Origin: Neoceratodus forsteri
Lineage: Eukaryota > Chordata > Ceratodontiformes > Ceratodontidae
Reading direction: 5' to 3'
Length of the DNA stretch: 64,000 bases
NCBI GenBank assembly: GCA_016271365.2
Contig: CM057456.1
Coordinates: 164,462,501 to 164,526,500, forward strand
Shown here: positions 22,367 through 30,999 of the stretch, piece after piece
How the letters are laid out: each line of letters opens with the position of its first letter
How positions within the stretch are numbered: position 1 is the stretch's first letter
The notes under the pieces: model-generated
Told to the model about the DNA's origin: nothing
Database searches by the model: none
The model's input: the letters and a program-made list of their open reading frames with translations, nothing else
Position numbers and translations under genes: made by a program

Positions 22367-22949
22367 CAGTTTTGCGGCCTGCTAGGGTTCTTATGCCTTC
22401 CTTGAGCCTTTTTATTTTAGCTCAGTTCCGCTACTCGCGAACTTCCGGCTGAGCCACCCTTGCGCATTGCGCTAAGTGTTCGAATATCGTGACGCACTTT
22501 ATGCATGGACCCACCCCCTTCGGGTTGCGCATGCCTTCATTTACCGCGCTGTTGCTCAGCATGTTTTTGGTGGTGCAACTGGCCCCTTCTGAATATTAGC
22601 AGAATGGCGATTTTTGAGTTAAAAGACGCGCAACCCTACAAGTATGGCACAACTTTGAATATCTGCTGGGCTCAGGGATTACAAATACCTTTGAGGAGGA
22701 ACTGCTCATTTACAAAGGTTCCACGTCAATGGATGTAGGGTAACATACATACAAATGAAAACGACAGTTACATTCTTAACTCACAAAGTTGACTTAAACA
22801 TGGTATATACAGTAAACTGAGGAGAGAGGCAGCAAAAGCCAGCATGAGTCAGATTTATTTTAAGGTGAACTGCATATGGGAATGGAGGGAGTCAAAATGG
22901 AATCAGCAGGCAAAGGGCATTGTCAGATGGTAGAGATGGATAGCAAGAG

Positions 22950-25083
22950 ATTGGTGTGGGTGGCTTGGAGGCCTCGTGTCAACTGAGAGGGGAGAGGTGG
23001 GTAAAGGGTCGGGTAGAGGGGGCTGGTGACAAAAAAGAGTGGGGTAGAGCAGCTGGTTAGAGAACAGCAATGACTAGGGTAGGAGGTGATGACCATTGTT
23101 TAGGAGAGGCAGTCACACTGTGTGGTTGAGGCGAAGGATCAACTTTGTTCCCTCTTAAACGGTCCAAGAGTCACAGCTGTAAGAGCTTCTTTGTTAAGGG
23201 TATTGTACCACTGAGGAGCCCTGTGCAGAATGATCTCTGCCTCATGGTGGTCCAGCACCTGGGGACCTGGAAGGTCCGTTGTTGAGCTCCCCATATAAGT
23301 TAGGTGCTGCTGTAGGCGGTAAGGAGTTTTGCCACTCTTGGTGGCATATGCCCAAGGATAATTTTTTTGGTAAGTAGACAGGTCTGGTATTGTATTCTAC
23401 TAAGGAGTGGTAGCCAACCAGCCTGGGCATATAGGTCATAAGTGTGCGTTAGGTGGGCAGCACCCGTTAGGAGCCTACAGGCTTTGCTGAGTGTCACAGA
23501 TATCCTCCAGAGAGCAGCAGGGGAGGCAGAGCCGTAGATGACTAGACCGTAGTCAATAATGGAGGTGACAGAGCTATAGATGGCTGGCCTAAGGGCTTCA
23601 GGGGTCAGGCAGTGCTTGTGCTTGTGGAGCAGGCCAATCCATATATATTGGCAGCCTTTGTTACATTACCAATATGATGCAAGTATGAAAGTGAGCTGTC
23701 AAGGGTGATGCCAAGGTATTTAAACTCGGGAACATGCTCAAGTAAGACCCCTCGTGGTTCGTGATGTTGAGGGGCAGAGGTTTGTACTTGCTCCGTGGGT
23801 TGTAGAATGTCATGACCTTAGTTTTGCTATAGTTCAGAACAAGTTTATGTGAGCTAAACCAGTCTTCAACGTGTTTGAAGTCACGTTGTAGGTGACTCTC
23901 AAGTAGACTAGTATCTCGGTCTCTGGTAAACAGTACTGCATCTTCCACATAAAGTAATATTCTCTGTTGGCAGATGCTTGGGAGGTCATTAAGAAAGAGA
24001 GAAAAGAGTAACGGCCCCAATATTGACCCCTGGGGTACACCTGAGAGGACTGGTTTTTCATCAGTGGTAACTCCAGCAATCCTGACACTTTGCACCCTAT
24101 CCCCAAGGTAACTAGCAAACCAGAGCAATGCATCACTGGAGAGGCCAAAGGCAGTCAGTTGATCGAGTAAGAGTGGGTGGTTAACGGTGTCAAAGGCCTT
24201 CGTTAGATCAATAAATACCACCCCCCCACATATGCCTTGGTGGAGGGCGTCATGGAGGAAACAGGTGAATTCAAACAGTGCCATGGTGGTACTATGCCCT
24301 TTTTGGAATCCATGTTGTTCAGGGCAATGGATTTCATACTTGTCCAGGAACTCTACAAGTTTATCAGAGACTATTCGTTCCAAAGTTTTTGATAAGGGGG
24401 GAGGATGGAGATGGGGCTGTAGTTGGTGTGCAGCGACTTGTCTCTGCTTTTGTGCACAGGTGTGATAGTTGCCTGCTTCCAGAGTGATGGGAATTGACCC
24501 AGTCTTAAGGATAGGTTAAAGATCTTAGTCAGGGGTTCAAGGATCTCATTCAGGAATAGTGCAAGCAACTTCAGGTCAAGGGAGTCACCACTGAACCTGG
24601 TTTTGCTGATGGCCTTGCATATATAGGTTCTGGCTAGGTACATAGGGATCTCTTTGAAGAAGAACTGAGGGGTGGAGTGTGCTTGGGACACCGTTGTAAA
24701 GGTGGGGTTGGAGATGAAGGCATTGAAAAAATCAGGTGAAAGGACACTGCTCGGGTTAGAGAACACGTTGTTAAACATGTTAGAGATGGTATATAGGTCA
24801 AGCGTAGGTGTGCCATCAATGTTGAGCATAGTGGGCGGTGCCTTAGCTTCCTTGCTGTGAGGTCCTTCAAGTTATTCCAAAATTTTTTCCCATCACCCCA
24901 GGAGTTGGAAAGTGCCTCTCTAAAGTATTTGCTTTTGGCTTTCCGTATAGCTCGGGTACAGCCATTTCTTGCTGCTTTGTATTGTTGGATGTCCCCTTTC
25001 GCTGCTGTGGCTCGAGCACAATGCCAGAGATGGTCCCTTAGTTTGAGCTGCGCTATGAGCTCAAAGTTTATCCAGGGGTTCAA
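22950..25083 (-). pseudogene. L2-like F ORF2, reverse transcriptase part, frameshifted
   Basis: It continues the endonuclease of 26396-25266. The linker is 25083-24634 (GCTRAIRKAKSKYFREALS, WGDGKKFWNNLKDLT). RT N-terminal blocks are at 24829-24371 (LEPLTKIFNLSLRLGQFPS, WKQATITPVHKS). The RT core is at 24383-23661 (CPEQHGFQKGHSTTMALFEF, VFIDLTKAFDTVNHPLLLDQ, SGVPQGSILGPLLFSLFLN). The thumb (SKACRLLTGAAHLTHTYDLY) lies near 23500. The catalytic YADD box reads YVED, so the second catalytic Asp is lost. Frameshifts near 24640, 24380 and 23680 also disable it. Confidence 0.85.
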
Positions 25084-25265
25084 ACAGCCTTTGACTTTCT
25101 TCTTTACAAGTGGTGCATAGGTATCACAGGCCGCAGTGAAGTGGCTGGTGAACAGTTCCAGGGCTTTGTTTACGTTCTTGAGAGTGCCAATTTTATACCA
25201 ATCAAGCCTGCTTAAGTGAGATTTTAGTAGGTGTAGATGCTCCTGCTTGAGAACCCTGGTGTATA

Positions 25266-26396
25266 TTATATTAGATGGGGCTTGGTGACATTGTTAGCCC
25301 AGGAGCAGATTACAGGTGAGTGGTCACTTAAGGAGTCCGGGAGAACAGACACCTTAGTGATTCTTTCAGGGTGGTTTGACAGTATACAGTCGATTAGTGT
25401 GCTGGTCCCTGCCCTGTAGTTGCTTTTAGTGGGTGTGAGGATGAGCTGTGTGAGGTGCTGTGAGGTGACAATATCCTTATAGATGCAGGCCTCAGGTGCA
25501 AGCCAGTTGATATTAAAGTCACCCATAATTATGGTCTCCATGCTATGGCGCAGTCCCTTTAGGCATTCCATTAGATTATTGAAGCCAACGACCTGGTCCT
25601 TTGGGTATATATATACGGAAACTACGGTAATATTTTTGTTATGGGCCCCTAGGAGAACTCTGATAGTGAGGACCTGAGATGGTGAACCAGGACTTGAAAA
25701 AGGGACAGCATATCCCATAATAGTATCTCTCAGGTAGATGGCGCAGCCACCGCCCCGCTTTGAAATCCAGTCCTGCCTGAAGATTGAGTATGCGTGAATT
25801 GCTACTGCAGAGTCAGGGATCTTGGGGGTAAGCCATGTTTTGACGACAGAGAGGATGCCAGGATTGTGTTGTTGGATCCAGGTTTGGAGGTTATCTAGTT
25901 TGCTAAGGAGGCTACAGACATTGATAGATGCCAGAGTGAGAGACCCCATTGCTGTATTCTGAGGGTAGGCAGATGGTCCAAGAGGTCCAGGATTAGGGTG
26001 AACATTTCCTGAGAGGAGAAATAGTATTAAGAGAAATCTCATGAGAGAGGTTTTAAGAATTTTGATAGCTTGCTTGTTTGTTAGGCGTCTGTGAGCTTTG
26101 GTGTAATGGTGCAGGGGTTGTCCTGCCTTATTGCAGAGGACTGCCACTGCAAGTAGGTTCCCCGGTGGGCTAGTCATATGAGACTTCAGAAGATAAAGAG
26201 TAAGCCATGGTAGGAAGCAGTGGGATGTGTGATAATTATGTTGAATCCCCTTTGTCATGCCACGAGTGTAATGCAGAGCAGTGGTTGGCATTAGCTGGCA
26301 GTTGGGTTTAGAGGAGGTAATCTCAAGAGAAGTGGGACAGAGCAGCACTATCAAAACTGCAAATAACACTGTTGGGAGCAGGTTTAAAGCTGCCAT
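25266..26396 (-). pseudogene. L2-like F ORF2 N-terminus with NPGP motif and APE endonuclease, 376 open codons
   Basis: The protein begins with a hydrophobic, signal-like stretch (MAALNLLPTVLFAVLIVLL) and has a second hydrophobic run, LMRFLLILFLLSG, leading into NVHPNPGP at residues 131-138. This is close to the 2A ribosome-skipping consensus (D-x-E-x-NPGP), but with Asn and His in place of Asp and Glu. The endonuclease follows: LASINVCSLLSK (Asn), SVVKTWLTP (normally ETW; the catalytic Glu is Lys here), MGDFNINWL, and LSDHSPVICSW at the end. Because of the E-to-K change I call it a pseudogene although it is open. It continues into the RT part across a frame break near 25200. Confidence 0.8.
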
Positions 26397-26582
26397 GGTT
26401 AGGGATAGAAGGGAGGCACAGTTGGGCTAAGGGGGAATGAGAGAAAACAAAGAACAAAATAGGAGATCTGCAATAGCAAGTATGATTGGTTGAGGCAGAG
26501 GGTGCTGTAACGGATTGGTGCAGTAGCCCAATGTGGGAGGGGCGAGTGTGTATTTAATGGAGGTCTGTGAGAGGGTGAGACA

Positions 26583-26770
26583 AAATAAACAGTGTCCCCG
26601 AAGATCTGAGTAGCTGAAATGCTTCGGGAGGTTGAATAAAGGCAGTTAGGCAGCAGTCTGAGTGCGCTTCAATGGCTGAGGTGAAAAAGGATTGTCCTGT
26701 CCAGTCACTGGACACAGTCAACAGCGCCGCACCAATCGGAGAGCTGCCACAAGTATGGAACTATCTCAGC
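26583..26770. repeat. Internal copy of the L2-like 5' leader unit (188 bp)
   Basis: The sequence from caaaataaacagtgtccccg to ctatctcagc recurs at 27459-27646 with roughly one difference per ten bases. Spacing between starts is about 877 bp. The outer copy forms the exact 5' end of element F. This internal copy lies about 190 bp upstream of the ORF2 start. Confidence 0.85.
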
Positions 26771-27288
26771 CTTAAGCTCTTGTACCTGATGTCAGGATCT
26801 GGTGCAGAGTTCCAGGGAGGCGACCAGAGGATGCTGCAGGAGTTGGCGAGGTGGCTGTTGAGTGGTGCTTTTGACAGTGGGGCTGAAAATTCCGCCAAGG
26901 ATCCTAATGGGGCCAAGAAGGAGAGGAGGATTAATTTAACCCTAGAGCTTTAACAAGTATGGGTGGTAGGCTGGCAGCAGTCCATCAGCAGGGGTGGGGG
27001 GTGCTAAACAAAATTAAATATGAATGGGGTGAGGTAGCTAAGGGTGGGGTGGAGAGACAAAGGAGCTGAGGTGCAAATTAGTAGAGTGGGAGGGCAAGGT
27101 TACAGGTGGGGGAGTGTAGAGGAGGCAAGAGCTGAGGTGAGATTAGGGCTTGTCTGAGCAAAAATAGATAGAACTGGATCGAGGGCCAGGAGCTGAATGG
27201 GGGGGTGGTGGTGGGTCGGGAAATTAGAGTGGTTCAGACTGTGGCAGAGTTTCAGGAGGGATACAGAGAGAAATGCAGGGGGACAACT

Positions 27289-27293
<5 letters not shown>

Positions 27294-27328
<35 letters not shown>
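27294..27328. repeat. (GA)n microsatellite
   Basis: About 17 ga dinucleotides within the leader of L2-like element F. Confidence 0.95.
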
Positions 27329-27329
<1 letters not shown>

Positions 27330-27458
27330 AGCGAGGGAAATTCAGTCAGTGGCAAACAGGCTATATGGGCAAAATTGCACAGTTCAGTACAATATATGAC
27401 AAGGCAAGCAGACAGCATAGGTTAAGTAACACAGTGGTCATGCATAGGCTTAATAGTA

Positions 27459-27646
27459 AAATAAACAGTGTCCCCAAAGACCCGAGTAGCTGAAATGCTT
27501 CGGGAGGTTGAACAAACGCAGTTAGGCAGCAGTCTGAGTGCACTCCAATGGCTGCAGTGAAAAAGGATTGTCCTGTCCACTCACTGGACACAGTCAATAG
27601 TGCCGCACCAATCGGAGAGCTGCCATAAATATGGAGCTATCTCAGC
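27459..27646. repeat. 5'-terminal copy of the L2-like leader unit (188 bp)
   Basis: Direct repeat partner of 26583-26770. Read on the element's own strand it begins gctgagatagctccatattt directly next to the target duplication tatta. Between the copies lies about 690 bp of purine-rich (on the plus strand) sequence without genes, including a (GA)n tract. Confidence 0.85.
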
Positions 27647-28303
27647 TATTAGGAGGAAGAATAAACTTTAATTTACAGAAATATTTAAATTAATTAAACC
27701 GGGGGATGGGGTGGAGATATAAAGACTTATAGCAAACAAAAAGAGAAAGTAAATTCCAGTAAATAGTAGGCAAAGCAAGACTGGAACATTTTATCATTGA
27801 ATGCTAGACACTTAAGAAATAAAAAAGATGAACATGAGCATTTTTTTAATCAAAGGGAATATAAATATCTGCAGTGTTACAAAGACATGGTGAAAGGCAA
27901 TGTTGGAATTACAGGGGGGCTTGCCTGGGCTCATCCCCCCCCAGCTCTGAAGTGAGCCCTGGTATCTCATGCATCATTGCCATTGACTTACAATAGGAAG
28001 GGGGGCTCAATTTAAACATAGTGCCATTATGGGCCCCCTTAGCTCCCAAAGCTCATAAAGTGTCATTCCAGCACTGGTGGCAGGAGGAAGGAACATGGGG
28101 CAAGCAAATAAAAGGTTATGACCACTTTAAGAAAGATAGAAAGAGAAGGAAAGGAGGAGGTGTAGCTCTGTACATTAAGGATAATATTGATTGCTGTGTA
28201 GTATATTAAGGATGGAGTCTCAGAAATTAAACCTACACACCTACAGAAAGCAAAAGTTACCAATAAGTGTGGCATATATAGGGGATATGTAGATGGGCAA
28301 CTA

Positions 28304-28424
28304 TGGCATATGCATTTTATCTTCATGAGAGGTCTGTGACCCCTTGCTCTCTCATAAGTGGTGCAACCACGAGTGAGGGATCTAGGGGTCACAGACCTTG
28401 AATGAAAATAAAATGCATATGCCA
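28304..28424. mobile_element. Palindromic MITE, 121 bp, within element E
   Basis: The left arm ggcatatgcattttatcttc (28305-28343) and right arm 28385-28423 are near-perfect reverse complements (39 bp each) around a 41 bp loop, so the strand could fold into a hairpin. No coding content. Confidence 0.8.
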
Positions 28425-29165
28425 CTGTCAACCATCACATATTTGCTTTATACAATAAGCACGATGCTTAAAACATTAGTTATTTCCTGTCTGATTTAGT
28501 TGTCATTCCTCAATTTCATTTTGCTACGGTGGTCTCCTTTCCAAATGCGTCCTCTTACGCTGTTAAGGTCACACACAGACACCTGGGCTGTCTCCATTTT
28601 CATGGAGGCATAGCCTATCAAAATGGTTGCTAGGTTGTTTGAGAGACAGCTGTATGTCATTTTATGCTAATTACACTGGTTGCTTGGTGTTTTTGTTGCT
28701 ATGCTGGTTGCCAGGTAGCCAGTGTTTTCCTATTGGGCCATGTACCGCGGGAACTTTAAAACTATTGGTTGACTTTATAATACTAGCAGGACCATTAACA
28801 AAAAGATCTGTATGCTGTAAGCTGTCATGTTGCATCAGGGGTTGGGGGTTGAATTTTAACTAGGAGGAATGGCTTTTTCTTTTCCCTCACAGATGGCAAG
28901 CAGTGCCATGTGGGTACTGAGGCACGATTCACAACCTGCACGTTTATTTCAGCCTTCATTTGCTAGCTTTAACTCTTTAGGTGCAGACATTGTGGAGTGC
29001 TAAAAAGATCCAGCTCATCACGCAGGCAACCTACAATTGTGATGTACTGGAGAGTAAAGATAACAGTAGTGACATACTCGCTTCATAAGATAAATTTGTT
29101 ATCTATGAATTGGGTACATCAGAAGGCAGGATATTGAATTCATCTAACACTTTTACCTATCACGC
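28425..29165. other. Foreign non-coding insertion in element E
   Basis: This stretch separates two parts of the element E endonuclease and has no match to LINE protein in any frame. It contains no open frame above 78 codons and no clear terminal repeats. It is probably one or more old non-autonomous elements accompanying the hairpin at 28304-28424. Confidence 0.4.
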
Positions 29166-29879
29166 TCATTGTATAAAGACCACCATTGCAGACAATAGTT
29201 TTTAATTTAGAATTTTTCAACTCATTAGATAGATTAAAGATGAAAGATAAAATGGTTATAATGGGAGATTTTATTTTCCCAAGAATAAACTGGATAGAAA
29301 TGGAGGAACAACTCCACTTAAAAATGAATTTATAAACAAAATAATGGGTTTGAATCTAGAGCAGTGTGTAAAACAGGAAACAAGACTAAGTAGTGTCCTT
29401 GATATAATATTAAGCAATCTGGAACAAGAACTCAGAGGCTGTAATGTTAGGGAACCCCTTAATGGAAGTGATCATAACATGGTATTGTGTAGAATCATAA
29501 ACTATAAGCACAAGACAACAGGGAGTAAGAAATTAAATGTTATAACAAAGCCAATTTTGCTGCAATGAGGCTTGAGGTAAGAAGCTGGGACTGGAAGGAA
29601 AAGTTTTTCAGAGAAATGTTTGGATAAGAAATGGGACATTATGGAGAATTACCAAAGACCCACCATCCTAAAAGGGCAAGAGTAGCTCTCCGGCCCCCTC
29701 TAGCTGCTGGAGGTCTGCCTCTGAGCAAGTAAGTGGTCTACTGAGAAATATAGGATATTCTTGTCTCAGAACAAGACACTCAGGAGCTTAAAGGGCACAC
29801 AGGCAGAAAGTAAGGAGAGAGAGAGAAAAACAGAGGAAAGAGTAAGGATTGCAAACAGTTAAGGGGCCAGAAATAAGAC

Positions 29880-30797
29880 ATGATTGGAGTGGTGCAGTGT
29901 AGTGGCTGTGGAGCAGCAGTCTTCCGGGAGACATTCTGGAGGATGCGGTGTTGTCCCATCTGCAGGCACCTCTCTGGGCTGAGGGAGGAGGTTGCTCATC
30001 TCCAGGCTGAGTTGGCCAGGATTTGTGGGACCTCCTCTTCCATCCAGGGACCACCAGTGCCACTGCCATTGCCTCAGAGGTTGCCAAGAAAGAGGAGTGG
30101 TTGGACCACAGTGGGCTCAGGGAGGGTGAGGGTGGTGGAACAGAGGCATCCTCCAGTTGTACCTCTCCACACTCCTATGCCATTCTGGCAAAGTGTGGTT
30201 CCTCTATGGAGGCACCCGCAGTGGAGACCAAGGAGGATGCTGGGAACCTCCACAAAGGAGACCCACAGGAGGGTAGCAGGGACCCTGCAGGGGAAGGAAA
30301 CAACTCCTGGTGGGGGACTCCATTGTTAGGAAGGTAGAACTGGGGGAGGAAGGGGAGAGGGAGGTAAGGTGCCTGCCTGGTGCCATAGCTTGGAGGGACA
30401 GGGAGCGAATCCTCAGGATTGCTGGGGCAGCTGCACAAGGGAGGGATCTGGATGTCATTGTCCACCTAGGGACAAATGACCTGGCTAAGAAAGGGATTAG
30501 AGAAGTGTAGGAAGAGTTTGTGGAATTGGGGAGGGGCCTTAGTCAAGAGCATGCACACGTAACCTTTCTTGGAGGTGCTGCCTCATCTATGGCATAGGAG
30601 AGGCTAGGGTGTTCTGCAACATGGGATCTAAACTCAGTGGTTGAAAAACTGGTGTGGAGCTCAGGGATTTGGCTTCATTGGGGACTGGGGTCCACCTGGA
30701 GTGATGCAAGCCTATACTGGCATGATGGGCTGCATCTGTCCGGAGGAGAACCAGGATCCTAGGTGATAGGTTTAAATGCTTCATTGCAAGCATTTAA
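29880..30797 (+). pseudogene. CR1-D ORF1: zinc finger, coiled coil and SGNH esterase
   Basis: The start MIGVVQCSGCGAAVFRE opens a cysteine finger (CSGCG ... CCPICRH) followed by a short coiled coil LREEVAHLQAELARIC. A shift near 30310 moves the frame to MGDSIVRKVELGEEGEREV (esterase block I with the nucleophile Ser), DVIVHLGTNDLAKKG (Asn block), and, after a stop at 30508, HDGLHLSGGEP near 30725 (catalytic Asp-His). All catalytic blocks of the SGNH fold are present in order, unlike CR1-C, where block I is mutated. The neighbouring ORF2 follows after about 200 bp. Confidence 0.8.
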
Positions 30798-30999
30798 ACT
30801 AGCCAAGGGGAGGCACTGGAAAGGAGCAGGAAATCCTAGCCCCCAAATAACCACTAGTAAAGGTGCAAACACCAACACAGAGGTGTTGATAGGAGAAGGG
30901 CTGGGGTAAATGGAGAAAGTGACAAAGGCAAGAAGGACAGGGATGGGGCAAAGGGAGTAAGGCCATCAGGAAATGGAGGGTAATGAGTACCAATGCCGT

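Larger units (their letters stand above)
15138..22673. mobile_element. PIF/Harbinger DNA transposon, about 7.5 kb, three genes
   Basis: The left end gggcccagatattcaaac and the right end, read in reverse gagcccagcagatattcaaa, form imperfect terminal inverted repeats rich in GATATTCAAA. The flanks allow a 3 bp AGG duplication (15137-15139 and 22674-22676), and joining them recreates the L2-like tail tctagg-attacaaatacc seen in the sister tail at 39836. Inside are a transposase (minus, 20942-22042), a Myb/SANT gene (minus, 16156-17925) and a second SANT-like gene (plus, 18841-20489). The ends are rich in GCGCAA-type words (15160-15345 and 22430-22650), probable transposase or Myb binding sites (inference). 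A 5'-truncated CR1 lies within. Confidence 0.8.
15105..27646 (-). mobile_element. L2-like LINE, element F, with Harbinger inserted in its 3' tail
   Basis: Read from 27646 leftwards: 5' leader with a repeated 188 bp unit, ORF2 (26396 to about 22950), and a 3' end cctttgtaaatgagc...ggtatttgtaatcc at 22735-22677. The final A/T-rich (attt)n tail lies on the far side of the Harbinger insertion, at 15105-15137. The same tail, uninterrupted, occurs at 39811-39890. The target duplication is tatta at 15100-15104 and 27647-27651. Without the Harbinger the element is about 5 kb, normal for a full-length L2-type LINE. No separate ORF1 was recognised. Confidence 0.8.
27652..29651 (+). pseudogene. Element E ORF1 end and APE endonuclease, broken
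   Basis: Directly after the L2-like insertion, GGRINFNLQKYLN completes ORF1. The endonuclease starts at ILSLNARHLRNKKDE (27801, catalytic Asn) and shows GGGVALYIKDNIDCCV (28150-28200). About 900 bp of foreign sequence then interrupts (about 28245-29165). It resumes with LYKDHHCRQ-like and MVIMGDFIFPRINW remains, and an open frame 29344-29568 with DIILSNLEQEL and EPLNGSDHNMVLC (the Asp-His pair). The last codons before the CR1-D insertion are KKWDIMEN. Many stops; inactive. Confidence 0.7.
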
